A stretch of 64,000 nucleotides of DNA, taken from Streptomyces djakartensis. GTDB taxonomy: Bacteria; Actinomycetota; Actinomycetes; Streptomycetales; Streptomycetaceae. Below, piece after piece: positions 41,858-52,772 of the stretch (positions are counted from its first letter, which is position 1; each line of letters starts with the position of its first letter). The stretch spans positions 186,001 to 250,000 of the forward strand of contig NZ_BMWE01000002.1 of NCBI RefSeq assembly GCF_014651075.1, given 5' to 3'. The position numbers were made by a program, and so were the translations under genes. The notes under the pieces are model-generated. The model ran no database searches and was not told the origin of the DNA. It saw only the letters and a list, made by a program, of their open reading frames with translations.

Positions 41858-42549
41858 GGCACGGCCTCCGGGTAGAAGTCCGCGCGGACCCGGCGCAGCC
41901 ACGCCTCGACCGGCGCCTCGTCGGGCTCCTCCGGCAGCACCGTGGGGCCCGAGTCGAAGGCCGTCTCGTACTGCCTGAGCAGGGGCAGCGCGGCCGACGG
42001 GTCGGCGGCGACCCGCTCCCCGAAGGCGTGGTACTCCTCGGGGTCCGCGACACGGATCGTCAGCCGCCCGGTGGTGTACAGCTCCAGGCCCTGCGCGCAC
42101 AGCCGTTTGAGATGCCGGGCGTGCTTCGCGGTGCGCCCCCGGGTGTCCGCGGAGAACGAACCGTCGCCGCGTGCCTCCAGCCGCCGGAACTGCTGGGTGG
42201 CGTAGCCGAGGTAGGCGTCCCTGACACGCCGGGCGCTCAGGAACGCCGCCCGGATGCCTATGAGTTCGTCGCCGAGCGGCGTCCGCACCTCGTACAGCTC
42301 GTCCGGGAGCCACACCAGCTCCATGGCGGTCGGATTGCCGCCCAGGGCCAGCCGGCACCACTTGGCGGCCTCGTGCAGCGTGCGGTCCGGTGCCGTGCTG
42401 ACGTGGGACTCCTTGGGCCGGCGCAGTCCGTGCAGCTCCGTGGTGGGCGCGGCGAACAGCCCGAGACGGTCGATGTCGGAGCCCTCGCGGGCGAGGCCGT
42501 ACGCGGTGGATCCGACGATGCCGGAGAGCAGGACGTTGGGGACGGTCAT
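41824..42549 (-). CDS. Predicted nucleotidyltransferase (Pol beta superfamily)
   Basis: This 241-aa protein has an N-terminal nucleotidyltransferase core, [20 protein letters not shown] followed by DRLGLFA. It shows the GS and DxD-type motif of the Pol-beta fold in the COG3541-like branch. A helical C-terminal region follows ([20 protein letters not shown]). The target is unknown. The gene ends 34 bases inside the convergent rpmF gene, an unusual coding overlap. Confidence 0.85.
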   Translation of the reverse strand: MTVPNVLLSGIVGSTAYGLAREGSDIDRLGLFAAPTTELHGLRRPKESHVSTAPDRTLHEAAKWCRLALGGNPTAMELVWLPDELYEVRTPLGDELIGIRAAFLSARRVRDAYLGYATQQFRRLEARGDGSFSADTRGRTAKHARHLKRLCAQGLELYTTGRLTIRVADPEEYHAFGERVAADPSAALPLLRQYETAFDSGPTVLPEEPDEAPVEAWLRRVRADFYPEAVPQPSGCSSPRS

Positions 42550-42683
42550 GGTCGGCCGCCTTTCGCTTCTGGGTACCGGGACATTGTCCTGACGTGCGAG
42601 GACGCGGTCATCCGGTTTTCCCGCGGTGCTCCCCGCACAGCGGCCACGGAATACCGGGGGCCCCGCGCGGCGTAGAACCTCGC

Positions 42684-43670
42684 ATGGAACCCGTGCGCCT
42701 GTCCGTCCTCGACCGCTCCCGCACCCGCGAGGGGCACACCCACCCCGAGGCGCTGCGCGACACGGTGCGGCTGGCCCGGGAGCTGGAACGGCTCGGGTAT
42801 CACCGGCTCTGGGTGTCGGAGCACCACGGCGTCCCCGGGGTGGCCGGCTCAGCGCCGACCGTGCTGGCCGCCGCCGTCGCGGGCGCGACCCGGACGATCC
42901 GGGTCGGTACCGGCGGGGTGATGCTGCCCAACCACCGGCCGCTGGTCGTGGCCGAGCAGTTCGGGGTCCTGGAGTCGCTGTTCCCCGGGCGGATCGACAT
43001 GGGACTGGGCCGGTCCGTCGGCTTCACCGACGGGGTGCGCAGGGCCCTGGGCCGCGGCAAGGGCGACGCCGAGGACTTCGAGGCCCAGGTCCGGGAGCTG
43101 CTCGGCTGGTTCCGTGGCACCTCCCCCACCGGGGTGCACGCCCGTCCCGCGGAAGGCCTGACCGTACCGCCGTTCGTCCTGGCCATGGGCGAGGGCGCCG
43201 GCATCGCGGCCCGGCTGGGGCTGCCCATGGTGATCGGCGACCTGCGGAACCGGGACAGGATGCGGCGCGGCATCGACCACTACCGCGCACACTTCCGCCC
43301 CTCCGCCTGGGCGGACGAACCCTACGTCGTCGTCTCCGGCACGGTCGCGGTGGCCGGGACCCCCGAGGAGGCCCGGCGGCTGCTGATCCCCGAAGCCTGG
43401 TCGATGGCCCACTCCCGCACCCACGGCACCTTCCCGCCCCTGCCACCCGCCGAGCGCGTCGAGGCGCTCACCCTGCCGGCCAGGGAGCGCGGCTTCTACG
43501 AGTCCGGGCTCGCCGGTCACATCGCCGGCACCGAGGAGCAGGTCGCGCACGAGCTTCAGACGCTGGTGAAGGAGACGGACGCGCAGGAGGTCCTGGTCAC
43601 CACCAGCACCTACGACCGTGAGGCCCTGCTGGACTCCTACCGGCGGCTGGCCGCGATCACCTCCGGTTAG
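42684..43670 (+). CDS. Luciferase-like (LLM class) flavin-dependent oxidoreductase, MsnO8-like
   Basis: This 328-aa TIM-barrel flavin monooxygenase opens [20 protein letters not shown] and continues [34 protein letters not shown] and [19 protein letters not shown] segments. These are the hallmarks of the MsnO8-type LLM family. It would use FMNH2 from a separate reductase. The UvrA-like gene follows after only 11 bp, so the two are probably in one transcript. The substrate is unknown. Confidence 0.9.
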   Translation: MEPVRLSVLDRSRTREGHTHPEALRDTVRLARELERLGYHRLWVSEHHGVPGVAGSAPTVLAAAVAGATRTIRVGTGGVMLPNHRPLVVAEQFGVLESLFPGRIDMGLGRSVGFTDGVRRALGRGKGDAEDFEAQVRELLGWFRGTSPTGVHARPAEGLTVPPFVLAMGEGAGIAARLGLPMVIGDLRNRDRMRRGIDHYRAHFRPSAWADEPYVVVSGTVAVAGTPEEARRLLIPEAWSMAHSRTHGTFPPLPPAERVEALTLPARERGFYESGLAGHIAGTEEQVAHELQTLVKETDAQEVLVTTSTYDREALLDSYRRLAAITSG

Positions 43671-43681
43671 AGTCGGTGCCC

Positions 43682-46030
43682 ATGCACGACCCCCACCACC
43701 CCCACGACCCGTACGTCCGCGTCCGCGGTGCCCGCGAGCACAACCTGCGGGGCGTCGACGTCGACATTCCCCGGGACGTGCTGGCCGTGTTCACCGGCGT
43801 GTCCGGTTCGGGGAAGTCGTCACTGGCGTTCGGCACGATCTACGCGGAGGCGCAGCGGCGCTACTTCGAGTCGGTCGCGCCGTACGCGCGCCGGCTGATC
43901 CACCAGGTCGGCGCGCCCAAGGTCGCGGAGATCAGCGGTCTGCCGCCGGCCGTCTCACTCCAGCAGCGCCGCGCGGCGCCCACCTCGCGTTCCTCCGTCG
44001 GCACCGTCACCACCCTCTCCAACTCCCTGCGCATGCTGTTCTCCCGGGCCGGCACCTACCCGCCCGGCGCCGAGCGCCTCGACTCCGACGCCTTCTCGCC
44101 CAACACGGCGGCCGGGGCGTGCCGGGAGTGCCACGGGCTCGGGCGGGTGCACCGGACGACCGAGGAACTGCTGGTTCCCGACCCGTCGCTGTCGATCCGC
44201 GACGGCGCGATCGCCGCCTGGCCGGGCGCGTGGCAGGGCAAGAACCTGCGGGACGTCCTCGACGCGCTCGGATACGACGTGGACCGCCCGTGGCGGGAGC
44301 TGCCCGCCGGGCAGCGCGAGTGGATCCTGTTCACGGACGAGCAGCCGGTGGTCACCGTGCACCCGGTGCGGGACGCCGGCCGTATCCAGCGGCCGTACCA
44401 GGGCACGTACATGAGCGCCCGGCGGTACGTGATGAAGACCTTCTCCGACTCCAAGAGCACGGCCCTGCGGGCGAAGGCCGAGCGGTTCCTCACCAGCGCT
44501 CCGTGCCCGTCCTGCGGCGGCAGCCGGCTGCGGCCCGAGGCGCTGGCGGTGACGTTCGGCGGCCGGACCATCGCCGAGCTGGCGGCACTGCCGCTGGCGG
44601 AGCTGGCCCCTGTGCTCGACGCCGGGCCGGAGACCGCCCGGGTCCTCACCGAGGACCTCAGGTCCCGTATCGCCCCGGTCCTGGAGCTGGGTCTCGGCTA
44701 CCTCAGCCTGGACCGCGCCACCCCCACCCTCTCCGCGGGCGAGTTGCAGCGCCTGCGCCTCGCCACCCAGCTGCGCTCCGGCCTGTTCGGTGTCGTCTAC
44801 GTCCTCGACGAGCCGTCGGCCGGGCTGCACCCGGCGGACACCGAGGCGCTGCTGACGGTGCTTGAGCGGCTGAAGGCGTCCGGGAACTCGGTGTTCGTGG
44901 TGGAGCACCATCTCGATGTCGTACGCGGGGCCGACTGGCTGGTGGACGTGGGCCCGAGGGCCGGTGAGCACGGCGGACGGGTGCTGCACAGCGGGCCGGT
45001 GGCCGGGCTGGCGGCCGTCGAGGAATCGGCGACGGCCCGCTACCTGTTCGACGACTCCCCCGCCCCGGCCCGGGAGGTGCGCGAACCGCGCGGGTGGCTG
45101 ACGACCGGCCCGGTCACCCGGCACAACCTGCGCGGCGTGAGCGCCGAGTTCCCGCTCGGCGTGTTCACCGCGATCACCGGGGTGTCCGGTTCCGGCAAGT
45201 CCACCCTCATCGGAGAGATCACGCAGGACGTGCCGGGGGTGGGCAGGCTGGTCTCGGTCGACCAGAAGCCGATCGGGCGCACCCCGCGCTCCAACCTCGC
45301 CACCTACACCGGCTTGTTCGACGTCGTGCGCAAGGTGTTCGCGGCCACGGACGGGGCCCGGGAGCGGGGCTACGGCGTCGGGCGGTTCTCCTTCAACGTG
45401 GCGGGAGGGCGCTGCGAGACCTGCCAGGGCGAGGGCTTCGTGAGTGTGGAGCTGCTCTTCCTGCCGAGCACGTACGCGCCCTGCCCGGACTGCGGCGGAG
45501 CCCGGTACAACCCTCGGACGCTGGAGGTGACGTACCGGGGACGGAACATCGCGCAGGTGCTGGATCTGACGGTGGAGAGCGCGGCGGACTTCTTCGCGGA
45601 CACCCCGGCCGCGGCCCGCGGCCTCGGCACCCTGCTCGACGTGGGGCTGGGCTATCTGCGCCTCGGCCAGCCCGCGACCGAGCTGTCCGGTGGCGAGGCG
45701 CAGCGCATCAAGCTGGCGAGTGAGCTGCAACGCGGGCGGCGCGGCCACACGCTCTACCTCCTCGACGAGCCGACGACCGGCCTCCACCCGGCGGACGTCG
45801 ACGTTCTGATGCGGCAGCTGCACGGACTCGTCGACGCCGGGCACACCGTGATCGTCGTCGAGCACGACATGTCCGTCGTGGCGGGCGCCGACTGGGTCAT
45901 CGACCTCGGCCCGAGTGGCGGCGAGGCGGGCGGCCGGATCGTGACGGCGGGCCCGCCCACGCGGGTGTCGCACTCCCGGGACAGCCGGACGGCGCCCTAT
46001 CTCGCCCGCTCGCTGGCCGGTGCCGGCTGA
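43682..46030 (+). CDS. UvrA-like ABC ATPase (short UvrA2 type)
   Basis: This 782-aa double-ABC ATPase has two Walker A motifs ([13 protein letters not shown] near residue 40; [13 protein letters not shown] near residue 500), two signature motifs ([27 protein letters not shown]), [15 protein letters not shown], and zinc-finger pairs ([34 protein letters not shown]). Housekeeping UvrA is about 950 aa; the missing length fits loss of most of the UvrB-binding region. Such proteins are linked to resistance against DNA-binding drugs. I start at the ATG at 43682. Confidence 0.92.
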   Translation: MHDPHHPHDPYVRVRGAREHNLRGVDVDIPRDVLAVFTGVSGSGKSSLAFGTIYAEAQRRYFESVAPYARRLIHQVGAPKVAEISGLPPAVSLQQRRAAPTSRSSVGTVTTLSNSLRMLFSRAGTYPPGAERLDSDAFSPNTAAGACRECHGLGRVHRTTEELLVPDPSLSIRDGAIAAWPGAWQGKNLRDVLDALGYDVDRPWRELPAGQREWILFTDEQPVVTVHPVRDAGRIQRPYQGTYMSARRYVMKTFSDSKSTALRAKAERFLTSAPCPSCGGSRLRPEALAVTFGGRTIAELAALPLAELAPVLDAGPETARVLTEDLRSRIAPVLELGLGYLSLDRATPTLSAGELQRLRLATQLRSGLFGVVYVLDEPSAGLHPADTEALLTVLERLKASGNSVFVVEHHLDVVRGADWLVDVGPRAGEHGGRVLHSGPVAGLAAVEESATARYLFDDSPAPAREVREPRGWLTTGPVTRHNLRGVSAEFPLGVFTAITGVSGSGKSTLIGEITQDVPGVGRLVSVDQKPIGRTPRSNLATYTGLFDVVRKVFAATDGARERGYGVGRFSFNVAGGRCETCQGEGFVSVELLFLPSTYAPCPDCGGARYNPRTLEVTYRGRNIAQVLDLTVESAADFFADTPAAARGLGTLLDVGLGYLRLGQPATELSGGEAQRIKLASELQRGRRGHTLYLLDEPTTGLHPADVDVLMRQLHGLVDAGHTVIVVEHDMSVVAGADWVIDLGPSGGEAGGRIVTAGPPTRVSHSRDSRTAPYLARSLAGAG

Positions 46031-46230
46031 GACGGCCGGGGCCCGTCCGGGGCCCGTCCCGGAAGTGACCTCGTCGCCCGGAGGGCGGCCGCGCGGCGTC
46101 CGGTGCGCGCCCTCGGCATGCCGGCCGGAAGTCCTCGTACTGGATGTACTCGGGCTGTCGGCCGGTGCGGCGAGAGCACGCGCCGGGCGTACCGGGCGTC
46201 GCACGGCGGAGGGCACTTTCTCGACGGGCC

Positions 46231-47043
46231 TCAGGCGACCAGCACCGAGTGGATCCAGGCGGGCGCGGCCGTCTGCGGTTGTGCCGCGCGGGCCAGGGAC
46301 CGCCGGTCGGGCCGGCTGGCCGGTGGGATGGGGTCCCGTACCTCGACCTCGGCGACGAGGCCGCGGGCCGTGGCCACCCGCCACAGGGACGCGAGCAGCG
46401 TGTCGTCGCCGACGAACGCGGGCGTGGTGGTGGCGGCTCCCCCGGCGAGCCGGTAGCCGATCCGCACCGGCTGGACCGGCACCCCGGCGTCCAGGGCGGC
46501 CTGGAACACGGCCCGGCGGAAGGTGCCCTGGGCGCGACCGCACCAGGTGCTGCCCTCGGGGAAGGCCGCGACCGCGGCGCCCTCGCGCAGGGCCGCTGCG
46601 ATCCGGGCGACGGTGTCCGGGAGGGCCCGCAACCGGTCCCGGTCGATGAACAGGACGCCGCCGCGTGCGGCCAGCCACCCGGCGACAGGCCACTGCCGCA
46701 CCTCGGTCTTGGCCAGCATCCGGGCGGGCCGTACGGCGGCCAGCAGCGGTACGTCCAGCCAGGAGATGTGGTTGGCGACCAGCAGCAGGCCCCCGGCCGG
46801 GGCGGCGGCGCCGGTGATACGGACCCGTACCCCCGCGGCCCGCACGATGGACCGGCACCACCGCCGGACCAGGGACGCCGGAAGCCGTGCGCCGAGCGGC
46901 GACAGCACGATCCCCGTGAGCAGCAGCAGGACGACAGCCGTGAGCCGCAGGACGGCCCGCGGCACGGCACGCGCGGGCACCGCAGCCGACGCCTCGACGC
47001 ACGCCCGTGGCATGCAGGGTGCGGTGGGCAGCCAGGCGCTCAT
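46231..47043 (-). CDS. olsA: OlsA-like 1-acyl-sn-glycerol-3-phosphate (lyso-ornithine lipid) acyltransferase
   Basis: This 270-aa PlsC-type acyltransferase has an N-terminal hydrophobic helix (AVLRLTAVVLLLLTGIVL), the HX4D active site in VANHISWLD, and AAFPEGSTWCGRAQGTFRRA, the second acceptor-binding motif. Its start overlaps the stop of the gene for a GNAT-fold acyltransferase (TGATG). The pair matches OlsB-OlsA, which make ornithine lipids; from memory the S. coelicolor pair is SCO0921/SCO0920. An alternative role in phosphatidic acid synthesis is less likely given the partner. Confidence 0.85.
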   Translation of the reverse strand: MSAWLPTAPCMPRACVEASAAVPARAVPRAVLRLTAVVLLLLTGIVLSPLGARLPASLVRRWCRSIVRAAGVRVRITGAAAPAGGLLLVANHISWLDVPLLAAVRPARMLAKTEVRQWPVAGWLAARGGVLFIDRDRLRALPDTVARIAAALREGAAVAAFPEGSTWCGRAQGTFRRAVFQAALDAGVPVQPVRIGYRLAGGAATTTPAFVGDDTLLASLWRVATARGLVAEVEVRDPIPPASRPDRRSLARAAQPQTAAPAWIHSVLVA

Positions 47044-47810
47044 CAGGCCGGGACGAGGGAGAGGAAGTGCCGCAGGTAGCGCGGGTTGACCCGGCTCATC
47101 GGCAGCAGCACGTACAGGTCGGCGACGCCGAAGTCCGGGTCGTGGGCCGGTTCGCCGCACACCCAGGCACCGAGCCGCAGATAGCCGCGCAGCAGCGCGG
47201 GCGGTTCGACGCGGGTGGCGGGTGCGGGGCCGGGGATCCACGGCAGCAGGGGCCGCACCCGGAACTCCTGAGGCGACAGGTTCCGGGCGCTCACCCGGTC
47301 CCAGGTCGCGGAGGCGAGGGCGCCGCCGTCGGCGAGCGGGATGGAGCAGCAGCCCGCGAGCCATTCGTGGCCCCGGTCGGCCATGTAGCGGGCGATTCCG
47401 GCCCAGATGAGGCTGATGACCGCGCCGTCACGGTGGCCGGGGTGCACGCAGGAGCGGCCGACCTCGACGAGCTCCGGCCGGATCCCGGCGAGGGAGGACA
47501 GATCGAACTCGCCCTCGGAGTACAGGCGCCCGGCGACCGCCGCGCGCTCCGGCGGCAGCAGCCGATAGGTGCCGACGACCTGACCGGTCGTCTCCTCGCG
47601 CACGAGCAGGTGGTCGCAGTACGCGTCGAACGGATCGATGTCCAGACCCGGCTGCGGGCCGGCCAGCAGGGCGCCCAGCTCGCCCGCGAAGACGTCGTGC
47701 CGCAACCGCTGCGCGGCACGCACGTCCTCCTCGTTCCGGGCGAGGGAGACGGTGTAGCGGGTGGGGGCCGTGGGGTGCGCGGGGCGGTCGACGGTCAGTA
47801 CGCCGGTCAT
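47043..47810 (-). CDS. olsB: OlsB-like ornithine N-acyltransferase (GNAT fold)
   Basis: In this 255-aa protein the central region (LVREETTGQVVGTYRLLPP, LVEVGRSCVHPGHRDGAVIS, IARYMADRGHEWLAGC) is the hemolysin/OlsB-type GNAT acyltransferase domain. It uses acyl-ACP to acylate ornithine. AGGAGAG precedes the ATG at 47810. Coupling with olsA (1-base overlap) supports ornithine-lipid synthesis, which replaces phospholipids under phosphate limitation in some bacteria; no PHO box was identified here. Confidence 0.87.
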   Translation of the reverse strand: MTGVLTVDRPAHPTAPTRYTVSLARNEEDVRAAQRLRHDVFAGELGALLAGPQPGLDIDPFDAYCDHLLVREETTGQVVGTYRLLPPERAAVAGRLYSEGEFDLSSLAGIRPELVEVGRSCVHPGHRDGAVISLIWAGIARYMADRGHEWLAGCCSIPLADGGALASATWDRVSARNLSPQEFRVRPLLPWIPGPAPATRVEPPALLRGYLRLGAWVCGEPAHDPDFGVADLYVLLPMSRVNPRYLRHFLSLVPA

Positions 47811-47940
47811 GGCTCTCTCCTGGTCACGGGCCGGAGGCGGCGAGCGGTGCCGCCGCCCACTGTTGTGCCCATGCCGCCTGACCTTGGCGTGACGAGCGTC
47901 AGGAGTGCGGGTGCCAGAATGCTGAATGCCAGAAGTGCGA

Positions 47941-48020
47941 CGCCCCAAAGGGGGCGCGGGGCTGTTCCGATATGCGGCTCCGCCGCGTGGGCGCGACCAG
48001 CCCCAACGCACCCGCACCCG
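47941..48020. repeat. Dispersed Streptomyces intergenic repeat
   Basis: The stretch with GGGGGCGCGGGGCTGTTCCG, TGCGGCTCCGCCGCGTGGGC and GCGACCAGCCCCAACG is a repeat I recognise between genes in many Streptomyces genomes. It contains a CGGCTCCGCCG hairpin. It fills the gap between sdhB and olsB, ending five bases before the sdhB stop codon. A shorter relative is at 33376-33420. Confidence 0.75.
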
Positions 48021-48024
48021 GCAC

Positions 48025-48770
48025 CTACCGCCTGGCCACCCTCCGCGTAGCCCGTAGCCACTCCTTGTTCATGCTGGTGATGGACATCAGCGGAATCCCC
48101 TTGGGACAAGCCGTGGCACACTCCCCGGCCAGCGTGCACCCCCCGAACCCCTCCTCGTCCATCTGCTCCACCATGTCCAGCACCCGCGTCTCCCGCTCCG
48201 GAGCCCCCTGCGGCAGCACGTTGAGATGGTTGATCTTGGCGGAAGTGAAGAGCATCGCCGCCCCGTTGGGGCAGGCCGCCACACACGCCCCGCACCCGAT
48301 GCACTCGGCGTGCTCGAACGCGAAGTCGGCGTCCGGCTTCGGCACCGGCGTGGCGTGCGCCTCGGGGGCCGCGCCCGTCGGCGCGGTGATGTACCCGCCG
48401 GCCTGGATGATCCGGTCGAACGCCGACCGGTCCACGACCAGATCCTTGATCACCGGGAACGCGGACGCCCGCCACGGCTCCACGTCGATCGTGTCGCCGT
48501 CCCTGAACGACCGCATGTGCAACTGACACGTGGTCGTCCGCTCGGGCCCGTGCGCCTCCCCGTTGATCACGAGTGAACACGCTCCGCAGATACCCTCGCG
48601 GCAGTCGTGGTCGAAGGCCACCGGGTCCTCACCGCGCAGGATGAGCTCCTCGTTGAGCGTGTCGAGCATCTCCAGGAAGGACATGTCGGGCGAGATCCCG
48701 TCCACCTCGTACGTGGACATCGTGCCGTCGGCGTCGGCGTTCCGCTGCCGCCAGACGCGCAGGGTGAGCT

Positions 48771-48774
<4 letters not shown>
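48025..48774 (-). CDS. sdhB: Succinate dehydrogenase/fumarate reductase iron-sulfur subunit
   Basis: This 249-aa iron-sulfur protein has the 2Fe-2S motif [19 protein letters not shown] plus Cys in TTTCQLH, the 4Fe-4S motif [15 protein letters not shown], and [17 protein letters not shown] for the 3Fe-4S centre. It passes electrons from the flavoprotein to the membrane subunit. The ATG overlaps the sdhA stop by four bases. It is the last gene of a sdhC-sdhA-sdhB operon. Confidence 0.95.
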
Positions 48775-50720
<1,946 letters not shown>

Positions 50721-50721
50721 G

Positions 50722-51426
50722 TCAGCTCACCACTCCGGTCATGACGCCCACGGGTACGGCGATGAAACCGGCCGTGAGCAGCAGCGCGAGAACATTCGCG
50801 ACGGTCTTCAGGGCACGGTCGCGGGTGCGGCTGCCGACGCCGAGGGTCTGGGCGGCGCTCCAGAAGCCGTGCCGGATGTGCAGTCCCAGCGCGAGCATCG
50901 CGACGATGTAGACGACGTTGCCGTACCAGGTGGAGAAGGTGTCCACGACGTTCTGGTACGGGTGGCCGGGGCGGAAGCCGGGATGCACGGTGCCGGTCGT
51001 CAGGTCGAGGATGTGCCAGACGATGAACAGGCCGAGGATGATCCCGCCCCAGCGCATGGTGCGAGTGGCGTAGGAGGCCCGCGGTCTCTTGTGCACGTAC
51101 TTGCCGGGCCGCGCCCTGATGTCGCGCCGGCTGAGCTGGTACGCGGACACGGCGTGGGCGGCGACCGCGACCACGAGCACCACGCGGACCAGCCACAGCG
51201 TCCACTCGTAGTGCATGAACGGCTCGCCGACGGTGCGCAGCCAGTGCGCGTAGTGGTCGAACTCGCCGGCCCCGAAGAAGATCTTCAGGTTGCCGGTCAT
51301 GTGGACGACCAGGTAGAGCAGCATGATCAGACCGCTGACCGCCATCACGGTCTTCTTGCCGACGGTGGAGTCCCACACGGTGCGTGCCATGGACGGCCGT
51401 CGGTCCGTCCGCGTTGCCAGAGCCAT
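50722..51426 (-). CDS. sdhC: Succinate dehydrogenase membrane subunit (single-anchor type)
   Basis: This 234-aa membrane anchor has five hydrophobic helices ([85 protein letters not shown]). Several His lie within or next to helices, as expected for haem ligation. One anchor of this size and no sdhD fit the type B (menaquinone-linked) enzyme. The start at 51426 ([19 protein letters not shown]) is preferred to an upstream frame extension. It is divergent from a LysR gene. Confidence 0.9.
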   Translation of the reverse strand: MALATRTDRRPSMARTVWDSTVGKKTVMAVSGLIMLLYLVVHMTGNLKIFFGAGEFDHYAHWLRTVGEPFMHYEWTLWLVRVVLVVAVAAHAVSAYQLSRRDIRARPGKYVHKRPRASYATRTMRWGGIILGLFIVWHILDLTTGTVHPGFRPGHPYQNVVDTFSTWYGNVVYIVAMLALGLHIRHGFWSAAQTLGVGSRTRDRALKTVANVLALLLTAGFIAVPVGVMTGVVS

Positions 51427-51485
51427 GGCACCTGACGCTACGGACACGCGGCCGATCGGTCCAAGACATGGTCCGGCTTGATTCA

Positions 51486-51500
51486 ATAGGCGATGACTAT
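51486..51500. promoter_or_regulatory. LysR-type operator ATAG-N7-CTAT
   Basis: ATAG-GCGATGA-CTAT is a T-N11-A dyad of the kind bound by LysR proteins (and close to the OxyR half-site). It lies ten bases before the LysR gene start and about 60 bp from the sdhC start, so it may serve autoregulation and sdh control. Confidence 0.55.
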
Positions 51501-51509
51501 CGTAGGAGG

Positions 51510-52394
51510 ATGCAGTTCCAGCAGCTCCAGTACTTCGTGGCCGTCGCCGAGACCCGGCACTTCACCCGGGCCGCCGACCTGGTCCATGTCGCGCAGCCGT
51601 CGCTGTCGCAGCAGATCAAGGCGCTGGAGCGGGAGCTGGGCGCCGACCTGTTCCTGCGGGCACGGGGCAACATCACGCTCACGGACGCCGGTGAGGCGTT
51701 GCTGCCGCTGGCCCGGCGCATCCTCGCCGACGCGGACACCGCCCGGCACGAAGTGCAGGAGCTGGCGCAGCTGCGCAGCGGGCGCGTGCGGCTGGGGGCC
51801 ACGCCGAGTCTGTGCACGGGGCTGCTGCCGGATGTGCTGCGCGCGTTCCACGACCGCTACCCCGGGATCCGGCTGCTGATCGAGGAGGGCGGCTCCCATG
51901 ACCTGGTGCGCGAGCTGGCGCGTGGCGCGCTGGACCTGGCGCTGGTGGTGCTGCCGCTGCCGACGCCGTCGCCGGCGCTGACCACGGTGGAGCTGCTGCG
52001 GGAGGACCTCGTGGTGGTGTCGTCCCCCGACGCGCCGCGGCCCGGTCAGGGGCGGCGTGCCGTGCGCGTCGCCGACCTGGAGGGGGAGCGGCTGGTGATG
52101 TTCCGGCACGGCTACGACCTGCGCGAGCTGACGGTGGCCGCGTGCCGTGCCGAGGGTTTCGAGCCGGACTTCGCGGTGGAGGGCGGGGAGATGGACGCGG
52201 TACTGGGCTTCGTACGGGCCGGGCTGGGTGTCGCCGTGGTGCCCCGGATGGTGGCGGCGCGATCGGGCCGCGGACTGCGCGTCACACCCCTGGCCAGACC
52301 GGGCCTGAACCGCACGATCGCCCTGGCCCACCGCAGCGACGTGGCACCGCCCCGGGCGGCGCGCGAACTCCAGCGCATGCTCCTGGAACGCTGA
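51510..52394 (+). CDS. LysR family transcriptional regulator
   Basis: This 294-aa regulator has the HTH at residues 1-60: MQFQQLQYFVAVAETRHFTR, then AADLVHVAQPSLSQQIKALE. An effector domain follows from about residue 90. AGGAGG is directly before the ATG at 51510. It is divergent from sdhCAB, with a dyad operator between, so it most likely regulates that operon. From memory the same arrangement occurs in S. coelicolor around SCO0924/SCO0925. Confidence 0.93.
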   Translation: MQFQQLQYFVAVAETRHFTRAADLVHVAQPSLSQQIKALERELGADLFLRARGNITLTDAGEALLPLARRILADADTARHEVQELAQLRSGRVRLGATPSLCTGLLPDVLRAFHDRYPGIRLLIEEGGSHDLVRELARGALDLALVVLPLPTPSPALTTVELLREDLVVVSSPDAPRPGQGRRAVRVADLEGERLVMFRHGYDLRELTVAACRAEGFEPDFAVEGGEMDAVLGFVRAGLGVAVVPRMVAARSGRGLRVTPLARPGLNRTIALAHRSDVAPPRAARELQRMLLER

Positions 52395-52418
52395 ACCCGA
52401 CATGCGTAGGCTCGCCTG

Positions 52419-52739
52419 GTGGCTGATGAACAGTACGTCAGGTATCAGGACGACAAGACCGTGCTGGCGGCGATCGGCGCCTGTGTCGCCGCCCAGGCCG
52501 GGCCGATCACCGTGCACCTTCCCGGGCCCCTGGCGGAAGCGGCGGTCGCCGCCTGGAACCGCGAGGAGACGACGGAGCCGCCCCAGGAGACCCCTGACCG
52601 GCACGCACTGCGAGACGCCGCGGCGGAACTGGCCCTCATCGGCCTGGCGATCGAGGAACGCGGCCGCCGGGAGGGCGAGGGGGTCACGGTGGAGCTGGAC
52701 GTCGCCTCGGCGGGGGCGGCGGCCAGGGCGGTGCGGTAG
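52419..52739 (+). CDS. Small conserved hypothetical protein
   Basis: The 106-aa product begins ADEQYVRYQDDKTVLAAIGA and continues ITVHLPGPLAEAAVAAWNRE, DAAAELALIGLAIEERGRR and VTVELDVASAG. It is soluble, acidic and mostly alpha/beta, without a recognised motif. It starts 24 bases after the LysR stop with a GTG and is probably co-transcribed. From memory a similar small gene follows the LysR gene in S. coelicolor. The function is unknown. Confidence 0.75.
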   Translation: MADEQYVRYQDDKTVLAAIGACVAAQAGPITVHLPGPLAEAAVAAWNREETTEPPQETPDRHALRDAAAELALIGLAIEERGRREGEGVTVELDVASAGAAARAVR

Positions 52740-52772
52740 CACGGGGACCGGCGCCCCCGGCCGGGTGGAGGA

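Noticed and set aside
43955..47002. Long minus-strand frame opposite the UvrA-like gene
   Set aside because: It lies antisense to a gene with complete ATPase motifs and its translation has no domain-like segments; a shadow frame.
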